Of a stretch of 64,000 bases of DNA, positions 27,269-36,154 are shown in pieces (the first letter of the stretch is position 1; each line of letters begins with the position of its first letter). Under the pieces are notes generated by a model that saw only the letters and a list, made by a program, of their open reading frames with translations, did not search any database and was not told the origin of the DNA. The translations under genes and the position numbers were made by a program. This DNA is from Endobugula sp047636495. Its GTDB lineage: Bacteria > Pseudomonadota > Gammaproteobacteria > Pseudomonadales > Cellvibrionaceae. The stretch lies in assembly GCA_047636495.1 (NCBI GenBank), contig JBLILH010000012.1:33872-97871 (forward strand), in the 5' to 3' direction.

Positions 27269-27631
27269 ATGATTTCTGACCGAATGGATATTAATCGTGT
27301 CCTTGCAGAAATGCGTTCTATGAAGGCGCAGACTCAACCTGCCCAAATCGAACGTAATATTAACCCGTTACAGTCACTCAGTGACGGTGTTAAACCCACA
27401 TCAGAAAGTTCTAGTTTTGGCAATGTCATGTCACAGGCAGTTAACCACGTAGACGCCCTTCATAAAACATCAAATCAGCTTGCTACCGCTTATGAGAAAG
27501 GCCAAGCAGGTGTTGATATTACCGATGTAATGATTGCGTCACAAAAAGCTAGTGTGTCCTTTCAAGCAATGTTACAAGTAAGAAATAAAATGGTAGATGC
27601 ATACCGCGACGTGATGAATATGCCGGTATAA
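27269..27631 (+). CDS. fliE: Flagellar hook-basal body protein FliE
   Basis: 120 residues. Joins the MS ring to the proximal rod. The C-terminal half is the conserved region: F-G-N-V-M-S-Q-A-V-N-H-V-D, then D-I-T-D-V-M-I-A-S-Q-K-A-S-V-S-F-Q-A-M-L-Q-V-R-N-K-M, ending in the family's Y-R-D-V-M-N-M-P-V. GAGGTG precedes the ATG; an internal ATG at residue 6 (MDINRVL) is an alternative start. First gene of the operon running through fliJ. Confidence 0.94.
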   Translation: MISDRMDINRVLAEMRSMKAQTQPAQIERNINPLQSLSDGVKPTSESSSFGNVMSQAVNHVDALHKTSNQLATAYEKGQAGVDITDVMIASQKASVSFQAMLQVRNKMVDAYRDVMNMPV

Positions 27632-27700
27632 GCCACCTTTCGGCTTACACTGCATGCCGAATAAATAGTGACACCCATGCAATAAACTGAGATAACAGTG

Positions 27701-29404
27701 ATGGCAACAGCAGACACGACGGCAGGTGCCGGCGAAGGTTTTAATAAAGATCAATCGACCAGCAATCTTGTCGAAGGGTTTAATAATCTAAATTTATTAA
27801 GACAAGTCGGCTTAATGGTAGCGCTGGCCGCCAGTGTCGCGATTGGCTTTGCTGTCGTGTTGTGGACTCAAGAAGATGATTATCGTCCGCTATACAGTAG
27901 CCTTAACCAATTAGATTCTTCAGAAATTATTACCATTCTTGAGCAAAATGCCATTGCGTTTAAAGTTGATACTAAAACCGGTGCATTACTTGTCACCGCC
28001 CAAGATATACACGCTGCAAGACTAAAGTTAGCTGAAGTTGGTTTGCCGAGTACCGGTTCGATTGGCTTCGAGATCTTAGATAAAGAGCAACCTTTGGGTT
28101 CAAGCCAGTTTATGGAAGCGACACGTTACCGTCGTGGTTTAGAAGGTGAATTGGCACGTACGATCTCCAGCATGAATGCTGTCCGTTCGGCGCGTGTGCA
28201 TTTGGCAATTCCTAAGCGGTCGGTGTTTGTTCGTGATGCGCGTGAGCCGAGAGCATCGATTTTTGTTGAGTTATATTCTGGCCGGGCCATTACGGGCCAA
28301 CAGGTGGCCGCTATGAGTAATTTAGTTGCCTCAAGTATTACCGAACTTTCACTTAAAAATGTCACTATTGTCGATCAAAAGGGTAATCTGCTATCTAAAG
28401 GCGAAGAAGACCCTAAGTTAGTGAAAGCGGCACAAGAATTAGAATATACTAGTGAAGTTGAGAAAAAAATCATCAATCGAATCCAATCATTATTGGACCC
28501 CATTATAGGTAGTAACCGCTTTCGGGCAGAAGTTGCTGCTCAAGTCGATTTTAATCAAGTTGAGCAAGCAGAGGAAATGTTCAACCCAGATCTACCCTCT
28601 ATTCGTAGTGAACAGACTGTCGATGAGCAACGCGTAGGAAGTGGTGGTGTAGGAGGAATTCCCGGCGCATTGACAAACCAACCACCGGCCAATGCCGCAG
28701 CACCTGAAAATGCTGTGCCAGGCGGCGGCGACGCGGCCGATCCTCCGAGTAACTCACGATCACAAGCGACACGTAATTTCGAATTAGATCGTACTATGAG
28801 TTATACCAAGCATCAGGTAGGTAAAGTGCGTCGCTTATCTGTTGCCGTTGTTATCGATGACCGACTAGTAACAGACCCTTCAACGGGAGAGCAAAAGTAT
28901 GAAACATGGGCAGACAACGAGATTGAACGATTATCTATTCTAGTGCGCGACGCGGTTGGCTTTTCAGCAGCGCGTGGTGACAGTGTTAATATTATTAACA
29001 CTCCTTTCTTAAATAATGCCTTATCAGCAGAGGAGATCCCTGCTGCTAATTTTTGGGAAGAAGAGTGGTTTACGTCTTTAATTAAGCCATTAGTGGGTTT
29101 ATTTATTATTTTGATTATAGTGTTAGGCCTATTGCGGCCTATATTGAAAACACTGGCGCGAACCGGTTCAGATACTCGCGACGACGAAGAAGCTCAACAA
29201 TTAGCAGCACTGGAGGCAGCAGGTTTAGGTTCATTTGACGAGCTTTCTGACGAGTCCGTTACGTTAACGGGAGGTATTTCTCTATCACTACCCGGGCCGG
29301 AAGAAAGTTATGAGCAAATGCTCAATAGCATAAAAGGTCTAGTAGCCGAAGACCCAGGTAGAGTATCTCAAGTTATTAAAAGATGGATAAATGAAGATGA
29401 GTGA
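27701..29404 (+). CDS. fliF: Flagellar MS-ring protein FliF
   Basis: 567 residues from ATG 27701 (a GTG three bases earlier is the alternative). Two membrane helices, near residues 33-53 and 447-470, with a large periplasmic ring-building region between them carrying the Y-R-P-L-Y-S-S-L and R-A-R-V-H-L-A-I-P motifs. A Gly/Pro/Ala-rich loop near residue 330 (G-G-V-G-G-I-P-G-A-L) is typical. The C-terminal tail reaches the cytoplasm and binds FliG. Its last 14 bases overlap fliG. Confidence 0.95.
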   Translation: MATADTTAGAGEGFNKDQSTSNLVEGFNNLNLLRQVGLMVALAASVAIGFAVVLWTQEDDYRPLYSSLNQLDSSEIITILEQNAIAFKVDTKTGALLVTAQDIHAARLKLAEVGLPSTGSIGFEILDKEQPLGSSQFMEATRYRRGLEGELARTISSMNAVRSARVHLAIPKRSVFVRDAREPRASIFVELYSGRAITGQQVAAMSNLVASSITELSLKNVTIVDQKGNLLSKGEEDPKLVKAAQELEYTSEVEKKIINRIQSLLDPIIGSNRFRAEVAAQVDFNQVEQAEEMFNPDLPSIRSEQTVDEQRVGSGGVGGIPGALTNQPPANAAAPENAVPGGGDAADPPSNSRSQATRNFELDRTMSYTKHQVGKVRRLSVAVVIDDRLVTDPSTGEQKYETWADNEIERLSILVRDAVGFSAARGDSVNIINTPFLNNALSAEEIPAANFWEEEWFTSLIKPLVGLFIILIIVLGLLRPILKTLARTGSDTRDDEEAQQLAALEAAGLGSFDELSDESVTLTGGISLSLPGPEESYEQMLNSIKGLVAEDPGRVSQVIKRWINEDE

Positions 29405-30422
29405 AGAGATCCCAACAGCACCAACAACATTAAATATGCCTAAGGTACAGCAAGCTGCCATATTATTAATGAGCTTAGGGGAGGCCGATGCGGCTGCAGT
29501 GTTAAAGCATATGGGGCCTAAAGAAGTGCAGCGCGTAGGGGCAGCGATGAGTCAATTAGCCAATGTCGAACAAGAGCAAGTACATATTGTGTTGACTAAT
29601 TTTATGGAGCAGGTCAGAAACTTAACTGGACTTGGTGTCGGATCAGACAATTATATTCGTGGTATGTTGGTAACCGCATTAGGTGAAGACAAAGCGAGTG
29701 GCTTAATAGATAGGATTATTTTAGGGGGTAATACTAGTGGTTTAGATACATTAAAATGGATGGAATCTCGATCTATTGCCGATATTGTCAGAAATGAGCA
29801 TCCACAAATTCAAGCTATTGTTTTAGCATATCTCGACTCTGATCAATCAGCCGAAGTGCTAGGCTACTTCCCTGAAGCGGTTCGTCTGGATATTATGATG
29901 CGTATATCTGCCCTAGATTCTGTGCAACCAGGAGCACTGCAGGAATTAAATGATATTTTAGAGAAGCAGTTTTCTGGCAGCGCTGGTTCGCAAACCACCA
30001 CAATGGGTGGTTATAAGTGTGCTGCTGAAATTATGAATAACTTGGATAGTAATATCGAAGGTGATTTAATGGAGGCTATTAAAGAAGTGGATGAAGATCT
30101 GGGCAATCAAATACAAGATCTTATGTTTGTGTTTGATAATTTACGTGATGTTGATGACCGAGGGATTCAATCGTTACTTCGAGAAGTGTCATCCGAGTTA
30201 CTGATTATCGCGCTCAAAGGTGCTGATAATGATTTGCAAGAAAAAATATTCGCCAATATGTCTAAACGTGCTGCTGAATTATTACGCGATGACTTAGAAG
30301 CAAAAGGTCCGGTTAGAATTTCTGAAGTAGAGGGTGCACAAAAAGAAATTCTTGCTATTGCACGTCGTATGGCCGATGCAGGAGAAATCATGCTGGGTGG
30401 AAGCGGTGAGCAGATGGTATAG
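29391..30422 (+). CDS. fliG: Flagellar motor switch protein FliG
   Basis: 343 residues (or 341 from ATG 29397), overlapping the fliF end. Armadillo-like domains with the conserved E-H-P-Q motif (V-R-N-E-H-P-Q-I-Q) and the C-terminal charged helix region around D-L-M-F-V-F-D-N-L, whose residues interact with the stator to make torque. Sits on the FliF ring and binds FliM. Length is as expected. Confidence 0.95.
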   Translation: MKMSEEIPTAPTTLNMPKVQQAAILLMSLGEADAAAVLKHMGPKEVQRVGAAMSQLANVEQEQVHIVLTNFMEQVRNLTGLGVGSDNYIRGMLVTALGEDKASGLIDRIILGGNTSGLDTLKWMESRSIADIVRNEHPQIQAIVLAYLDSDQSAEVLGYFPEAVRLDIMMRISALDSVQPGALQELNDILEKQFSGSAGSQTTTMGGYKCAAEIMNNLDSNIEGDLMEAIKEVDEDLGNQIQDLMFVFDNLRDVDDRGIQSLLREVSSELLIIALKGADNDLQEKIFANMSKRAAELLRDDLEAKGPVRISEVEGAQKEILAIARRMADAGEIMLGGSGEQMV

Positions 30423-30527
30423 CATTAAGGTTCTATTTGAAAATATACTATTTCTAATGGTTTAGATTATGTTAGAACTGGATCAATGAGTATGTTAATT
30501 AAACAATCATAATATAAGTGTTTTACT

Positions 30528-31652
30528 ATGCCTGAGTATGTCAAACGCATTCCTGCTGAAGATATTAAACAATTTACAAACTGGTTATTACCTGTTGTCG
30601 ATTCTGACAATATTGTGACAGCGGTAAAACAAAATAATAATATAAAAAGACGTGTGATTGAAGAAAAAGAAAAAAGAAAAAAGATACAAGAAAGTGATGC
30701 AAAAAAAATACTCGATGACGCATCCACCCACAATATTAAAGAAGAAATCATTGACGAAGAAATTGATGATTCTACTTTTGTTCATTCTGTATCAGCTGAA
30801 CAGCTTAAAAAAATGACCGATGAAGCTGAAAAAGAAGGCTACGCTGACGGTTATGAAAAAGGTTTTAATAAAGCTAAAGACGATGGTTTTCAGCAGGGTA
30901 TTGAAAAATCAAAAAAAGAGGGCCAAATAGATATTGACGAAAAAGTCGCTCGCTTAAAGTGTATTGGAGATGAATTAGTCAATTTTTTTGATGAAGAAAA
31001 AAATCATCTCGAACAACAACTGCTAGAGATGATTTGCCAGTTAACTAAAACTGTTGTTAAGCGAGAGTTAACTCTTAACTCTGACAGTATCCTCTCCGTT
31101 GTCCGAGATAGCTTGGCCCTACTTGCCGATAGAACAAAGCGAGTGACTCTATATTTACATTCACAGGATATGACCTTGGTTGAATCGACATTTTCTGAGA
31201 GTGAGTACGATATCATTATCGAGGTAGATGATGACTTACTCCCCGGTGGTTGTCGTATAGACAATCAGCATACATTGATTAACGCCTCTGTTAACGATCA
31301 GCTAGATGATGTAATAAACCGCTTTTTGCATGATAGCGAGCCACAATCTGAGGCAGATATTAAAGCCAGTAGAGAAGCCGCTAGTGCGCTTAAAAAAAAT
31401 GATATTGATAATAAAATCAAGAACAACAGTGATGTTAATAGCGATGCGAGTGGCGAGGAAGATATTGATGAGAACAGTAAAATAAATACAGGAGAAAAAC
31501 ACCAGCCACCCAATGATAATATCTCTCATCAGGTCGAAAATGAATCACTATCACAACAAAAGATTGACACAGAAATTGAGTCAACATTTATTTCTGATCC
31601 AGAATCTTCCTTTAGTTCAGATATAGAGGGTAAGCCAGATGCCATCGAATAG
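30528..31652 (+). CDS. fliH: Flagellar export regulator FliH with long acidic C-terminal extension
   Basis: 374 residues, against the usual 230-270. The core is recognisable: charged N-terminus, Gly-rich heptads (G-Y-A-D-G-Y-E-K-G-F-N-K-A) around residue 105, and the V-type-ATPase-E-like domain (Q-Q-L-L-E-M-I-C-Q-L-T-K-T-V-V-K-R-E-L; D-D-D-L-L-P-G-G-C) to about residue 265. About 105 residues of Asn/Asp/Ser/Glu-rich, probably disordered tail follow. FliH holds the FliI ATPase inactive and brings it to the export gate. The gene is A-rich relative to neighbours. It overlaps fliI by 14 bases. Confidence 0.88.
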   Translation: MPEYVKRIPAEDIKQFTNWLLPVVDSDNIVTAVKQNNNIKRRVIEEKEKRKKIQESDAKKILDDASTHNIKEEIIDEEIDDSTFVHSVSAEQLKKMTDEAEKEGYADGYEKGFNKAKDDGFQQGIEKSKKEGQIDIDEKVARLKCIGDELVNFFDEEKNHLEQQLLEMICQLTKTVVKRELTLNSDSILSVVRDSLALLADRTKRVTLYLHSQDMTLVESTFSESEYDIIIEVDDDLLPGGCRIDNQHTLINASVNDQLDDVINRFLHDSEPQSEADIKASREAASALKKNDIDNKIKNNSDVNSDASGEEDIDENSKINTGEKHQPPNDNISHQVENESLSQQKIDTEIESTFISDPESSFSSDIEGKPDAIE

Positions 31653-33042
31653 CTTATCGCTTTCAGAACGTCTTAAAAATTACCAAGCCCCTGTTACGCA
31701 AACCCATCAACCTGTTGTCGAAGGCCGGCTGATACGTGTTGTTGGCTTAACCATGGAAGCGGTTGGTTTTCATGCGGCTATAGGTTGCCCTTGTTCTGTC
31801 ATTAATGATGACGGTGATGCTTTAGAGGCAGAGGTGGTCGGTTTCAGTGGTGATAAATTATTCTTAATGCCGGTTAAATCGATTCAAGGTGTCCGTTCTG
31901 GGGCTAGAGTTATTCCTCAACAACACAGTAATCAATTGGTGATTAATGACCAGCTGCTTGGTCGAGTCATTGATGGCCTGGGTCACCCTCTTGATGATTT
32001 AGGTGCGCTGGATAGTACGCCAACTACCGAATCGAGCCATCCAACAGCGCAAGTGCGAATAAACCCCCTGCAGCGAGCGCCTATTGTCGAGGCTCTTGAT
32101 GTGGGAATTCGTGCCATTAACGCACTCATCCCCGTCGGTAAAGGCCAGCGTTTAGGTCTGTTTGCGGGAAGTGGTGTGGGGAAAAGCGTCTTGCTCGGTA
32201 TGATGACTCGCTTTACTACCGCAGATGTCGTTGTGGTGGGGTTAATTGGCGAGCGTGGACGAGAAGTAAAAGAGTTTATCGATCATAGCTTGGGCGAAGA
32301 AGGCTTAAAGCGTTCTGTTGTTGTGGCTTCTCCAGCGGATGAAAGTCCCTTGATGCGTCTGCGGGCTTCTCAGTTAGCCAGTCAAATAGCCGAATATTAT
32401 CGTGATCAAGGTAAAGAGGTACTGTTGTTAATGGACTCGTTAACCCGGTATGCACAAGCTCAACGAGAAATTGCCTTGGCTATCGGCGAGCCGCCAGCCA
32501 CTAAGGGTTATCCGCCCTCTGTGTTTGCTAAACTCCCCCAATTGGTTGAACGAGCCGGGAACGGTAAAGTCGGTAGCGGTTCTATAACCGCTTTTTATAC
32601 GGTGCTGACCGAAGGGGATGATTTACAAGACCCTATTGCAGACTCCGCACGCGCTATCTTGGATGGTCATGTAGTGCTGTCTCGTCAGTTAGCCGAAAGC
32701 GGCATTTACCCCGCGATTGATGTCGAAATGTCTATTAGCCGGGTCACTAATAATATTCTCGATAAAACGCATATACAATGGCTGCAACGATTCAAACAGC
32801 TGATGGCGACTTATTATAAAAATCGCGACCTGATCAATATTGGTGCCTATGTTAGGGGTACGGATAAAGACGTGGATTTAGCCTTAGACTATTTTTCTCG
32901 GCTGCAGCAATTTATACAACAAGACATTGCTGAACCAGTATCGTGTGAAACGAGCTTAATTGAATTAAAAGCCATTATGATAAGTATTGATGCTGGTAGT
33001 GCCTCGCCTAGCTACGTCCCTAATCCGGCCTCACTAGGATGA
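31639..33042 (+). CDS. fliI: Flagellum-specific ATP synthase FliI
   Basis: 467 residues. F1-beta-like ATPase energising flagellar type III export. P-loop G-S-G-V-G-K-S at residues 177-183, Walker B-type L-L-L-M-D-S-L-T-R-Y, and the A-I-G-E-P-P-A-T-K-G-Y-P-P-S-V-F signature of the family. Start overlaps fliH; its end overlaps fliJ (ATGA). Confidence 0.96.
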   Translation: MPSNSLSLSERLKNYQAPVTQTHQPVVEGRLIRVVGLTMEAVGFHAAIGCPCSVINDDGDALEAEVVGFSGDKLFLMPVKSIQGVRSGARVIPQQHSNQLVINDQLLGRVIDGLGHPLDDLGALDSTPTTESSHPTAQVRINPLQRAPIVEALDVGIRAINALIPVGKGQRLGLFAGSGVGKSVLLGMMTRFTTADVVVVGLIGERGREVKEFIDHSLGEEGLKRSVVVASPADESPLMRLRASQLASQIAEYYRDQGKEVLLLMDSLTRYAQAQREIALAIGEPPATKGYPPSVFAKLPQLVERAGNGKVGSGSITAFYTVLTEGDDLQDPIADSARAILDGHVVLSRQLAESGIYPAIDVEMSISRVTNNILDKTHIQWLQRFKQLMATYYKNRDLINIGAYVRGTDKDVDLALDYFSRLQQFIQQDIAEPVSCETSLIELKAIMISIDAGSASPSYVPNPASLG

Positions 33043-33491
33043 GCCAATCGTCTACAGCCCCCCTTTTATTAGTACTGCAACAGGCAAAAAAAATACAGGA
33101 ATCGATGGCTAAAAAGGTACATGCAGCCAATGCCTTTATTCAACAAGAACAGGTGCAAGCAAAAAATCTAGACGATTATTTAAACGAATACCAAAAAAAA
33201 ATACGCGGACAACACAGGTGTACTGTGTCTGAAACTATGCGTTACAGGGGGTTTTGTGCTCAGTTAGAAAGCGCGTTAGAGCAACAACGTGAAAAAGTGC
33301 GCTTAGCCAAATCACACCTTACTCTGCTCCGTCATTCGCTTATGCAGCAGCAGCACAAAACAGCAGTGCTAGAGGACCTCATCAAAAAAAAACAACAACA
33401 TGTTAATGTCGTTGATGAAAAGAAGTTACAAGCACTGGTAGACGAATTATCGGCTCGACAATATATAACTTCGAATAATCAAATGACGTAA
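33039..33491 (+). CDS. fliJ: Flagellar export protein FliJ
   Basis: 150 residues, Gln/Lys-rich and almost entirely predicted coiled coil, which is what FliJ looks like: a two-helix stalk in the FliI ring that helps recycle export chaperones. Sequence conservation in this family is low, so the call rests on size, composition and the four-base ATGA overlap with fliI in canonical order. It ends the fliE operon. Confidence 0.82.
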   Translation: MSQSSTAPLLLVLQQAKKIQESMAKKVHAANAFIQQEQVQAKNLDDYLNEYQKKIRGQHRCTVSETMRYRGFCAQLESALEQQREKVRLAKSHLTLLRHSLMQQQHKTAVLEDLIKKKQQHVNVVDEKKLQALVDELSARQYITSNNQMT

Positions 33492-33675
33492 CGAGTGCTT
33501 CGTAGGAGCGTCCATTTATCCTTGCTGAATCACGCGGGTACTGACGAGTCGATAGTCGGGGGTAACCGCTTAACCGGTCACTCACTGAACATCATACCGT
33601 TAGTAGGCTCGATAAATATCTACATGTTAAATAAGGTCCTAGTTTCATTATTGCCGACTCGATAAATAGTTATGT
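33492..33675. other. Intergenic region before the fliK promoter
   Basis: Part of a 346-base gap between fliJ and fliK. No terminator hairpin with a U tract stands out and no gene is supportable. The gap's key content is the sigma-54 site described separately. Confidence 0.35.
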
Positions 33676-33691
33676 TGGTACTCAACTTGCA
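33676..33691 (+). promoter_or_regulatory. Sigma-54 promoter of fliK
   Basis: TGGTAC, five bases, TTGCA: one mismatch from TGGCAC-N5-TTGCW, with both invariant dinucleotides. 147 bases before the fliK start used here. Confidence 0.75.
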
Positions 33692-33837
33692 GTCATTGAA
33701 CTGAAGCACTAATGAAAGGCTGTATTAGGCTATTTTTTCCGGTAACAGGTAATTTTTTGCCTTACTAGGGTGGTGCGTGTGACTAACAGTATTAAGGCGG
33801 CGAAGCGATGCCGTGTTATCAGTGGGTGGAGATGCTT

Positions 33838-35109
33838 ATGAATCAGACAAATCTAGGGGCTATGTCAGGGGGTGTATTTCCTGCCCACTCTACATCAGTG
33901 GAAAAAACATCAACTAATGACACCGTTAATAAAAGAAGTACTAGTGATCGCAGCGATTTTAAAGTAAATATGGCGGCGGCCAATAAAGAAACAGACAACA
34001 GCAAACGTCAGGCATCCGCAGCGCATCAAACTCGTGATGGTAAACCAGATGATTCTGCTCTCAATCCTTCAAGTCGTTCATCAGAGGAAGCAGGTGCTGA
34101 TGGCAACGATGTTGGAGGTGAATCTGAGCTGTCATCAACGTACCTTGAACCTGCGGTAGAGCCTTCACTTGCCTTAGGGCTTATTAACCCTGCTAGCATT
34201 ACTGTTGACGGCGCACTGACAAGAACTATGGCAAGTCCTATGGCAAGTCCTATGGCAAGCATACTAGATAGCTCTGATTCGATTGGCCTGGTGCCTTTAG
34301 ACTCAGTGCCATCACCACAAGTGGTCAGTAACACATTCACTTCTGTAGATAGCGGCTCCCCTTTAGCGAACATGCAGACACTGCCTTCTGCTATCACTAA
34401 AACCCTGATTGCAGAACAGCAAATGTCACCATCGGCGAATAACGCTTCTCCTAGTGTCTTGGCATCGTTAGTTGGGTCTACTTCGTTACCTTCTAATCAA
34501 TTATTTAATAAACTGCTGGCGGATAATGCGGGCTCATCGACGGTGCACCGTGTCGATAGCGAGGCGTTTGACATTGCCTCAGCGATGAGTAAAGAATTTG
34601 ACAAAGGTCAGCTTTCCTCTGTTTTTGTTACTCCGCTCATGGCAAGTAAATTATCGGCTGATTTGATACCCTCAACCCCTCTATCACTGAATACCTCATT
34701 TCAGTCCGCTGGACAGTGGGGGCAAGCGGTGACAGATAAAGTGATGTGGATGTCATCAAAAGGGATAAAAGAAGCCACAATCCAGTTAGATCCGCCTGAA
34801 TTAGGTGCCTTGCAAGTAAAGGTCAGTGTGAATCAAGATCAGGCGCAAGTTAGTTTCACAGTACAGCATGCAAGTGTTAGAGAGGCGTTAGATCAGCAGT
34901 CTATGCGTTTACGAGAGATGTTTGCCGAAGAGGGACTTAATCTTGCGGATGTTGATGTGTCTGATCAATCTCAGCAGGAGGACACCCCGTCGGAGCAAGA
35001 TTCACACCGCTCACCTCAAGAGTCATCCATGGTTGATGGCGTCGAAGTGCATACTACGCCCCTGTACTCATCAAGCCAGAGCTATAGTTTAGTTGATGCT
35101 TATATTTAA
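33838..35109 (+). CDS. fliK: Flagellar hook-length control protein FliK
   Basis: 423 residues from ATG 33838, which has GGTGGAG six bases upstream; ATGs at 33808 and 33832 are open alternatives. Low-complexity Ser/Ala/Pro/Asp-rich ruler region up to about residue 290, including three tandem M-A-S-P-like repeats (34210-34260). The conserved Flg_hook C-terminal domain follows (G-I-K-E-A-T-I-Q-L-D-P-P-E-L-G-A-L-Q-V-K-V; A-L-D-Q-Q-S-M-R-L-R-E-M-F-A-E-E-G-L), which flips FlhB substrate specificity when the hook is complete. Secreted through the flagellar export gate. Confidence 0.93.
   Translation: MNQTNLGAMSGGVFPAHSTSVEKTSTNDTVNKRSTSDRSDFKVNMAAANKETDNSKRQASAAHQTRDGKPDDSALNPSSRSSEEAGADGNDVGGESELSSTYLEPAVEPSLALGLINPASITVDGALTRTMASPMASPMASILDSSDSIGLVPLDSVPSPQVVSNTFTSVDSGSPLANMQTLPSAITKTLIAEQQMSPSANNASPSVLASLVGSTSLPSNQLFNKLLADNAGSSTVHRVDSEAFDIASAMSKEFDKGQLSSVFVTPLMASKLSADLIPSTPLSLNTSFQSAGQWGQAVTDKVMWMSSKGIKEATIQLDPPELGALQVKVSVNQDQAQVSFTVQHASVREALDQQSMRLREMFAEEGLNLADVDVSDQSQQEDTPSEQDSHRSPQESSMVDGVEVHTTPLYSSSQSYSLVDAYI
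34210..34260 (+). repeat. In-frame tandem repeat in fliK
   Basis: A 12-base unit (ATGGCAAGTCCT) occurs three times with the last slightly changed, encoding repeated Met-Ala-Ser-Pro in the ruler region. Unit number could change without a frameshift. Confidence 0.75.
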
Positions 35110-35465
35110 ACCCTAGGCTTAAAATTCATAACTACAGGTTATATTTCATACCCGTTTTATCTAATCTCCATTACCGAGACAGAATAAATCAACACCATAA
35201 TGTCGAATAATTTGCCAAATGGAGTGTATTATTGTAGATGTTGACGATCAAAAACTACCATCTAGAATAAATTGGCGTCCTCAAGTTCATTTCGTCACTC
35301 ACCCTATTTATGCGGTATATAGTGGTATACAATAATTACTTAATAAGCGTATTTTCCAATATTAACGAATCGTAGACCTATCTCCGATAATGTCTTTTTT
35401 CATATTCCCCCACTTTTACTTTTTATACTATCCTCTAATGACTGGCGGAGGATTCTGCTTTTTTA
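35110..35465. other. Long intergenic region before fliL
   Basis: Just over 350 bases after fliK with no gene I can support on either strand. It ends at the fliL sigma-54 promoter and may hold activator binding sites. Confidence 0.35.
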
Positions 35466-35481
35466 TGGCACACCAATTGCT
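35466..35481 (+). promoter_or_regulatory. Sigma-54 promoter of the fliL operon
   Basis: TGGCAC, ACCAA, TTGCT: an exact match to the -24/-12 consensus, 38 bases before the fliL ATG. Confidence 0.88.
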
Positions 35482-35519
35482 GGTACACTAATAGAATCAT
35501 TTTACGACGGATTTTTGAC

Positions 35520-36077
35520 ATGGCAGATGACAATATTGACGACGAAGATATCGAAATTGAAGAAAATAGTAGTAGTAAAAAGAAAATTATTATTTTTGCG
35601 GTCGTCGGCGTACTACTGTTCAGTATTTCAGTGGGAGGTACATTGCTAGCGCTACAAATGTTGTCGCCTGAACCTATCGCGGAAGAAGTTAGTACAGAGA
35701 AGCTTGAGGTCGATGGCAATCTGGTAGAAGAGCTAGAACCAGTGGTTGATGCAAAAGGATATGCTATTTATTTTCCTTTAAAGCCCGCTATTGTTGTTAA
35801 CTTTCAGGCACGCGGACGGCAGCGTTTTTTGCAAGCCGACGTCACTTTGATGATGCGAGATAATGAGGTCGTCGAAGCAATAGAGACTCATATGCCGATG
35901 ATTCGTAATGCTCTAGTATTAAAGTTTAGTTCGCAGACCTATGAAGATATGCAAACTGAGCAAGGTAGAGAACGTCTACGTCGAGAGTCGCTAGAAGAAC
36001 TACAAAAAATTATGTTACAAGAAATTGATAAAACAGGCATCGAAAAACTTTTGTTTACCAGCTTTGTTATGCAATAA
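35520..36077 (+). CDS. fliL: Flagellar basal body-associated protein FliL
   Basis: 185 residues: very acidic cytoplasmic N-terminus, one membrane helix near residues 25-47 (I-I-I-F-A-V-V-G-V-L-L-F-S), and a periplasmic domain with the family pattern (I-Y-F-P-L-K-P; F-L-Q-A-D-V-T-L-M; I-R-N-A-L-V-L-K-F-S). Surrounds and stabilises the stator. First gene of the fliLMNOPQR run, behind a strong sigma-54 site. Confidence 0.93.
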   Translation: MADDNIDDEDIEIEENSSSKKKIIIFAVVGVLLFSISVGGTLLALQMLSPEPIAEEVSTEKLEVDGNLVEELEPVVDAKGYAIYFPLKPAIVVNFQARGRQRFLQADVTLMMRDNEVVEAIETHMPMIRNALVLKFSSQTYEDMQTEQGRERLRRESLEELQKIMLQEIDKTGIEKLLFTSFVMQ

Positions 36078-36154
36078 GCCTGTGGTTAACTCAAAATTAA
36101 TATTTGAAAAGAAGATAGAGAAATTTATATTCGCCAAACTATAAGGTATTTTCT

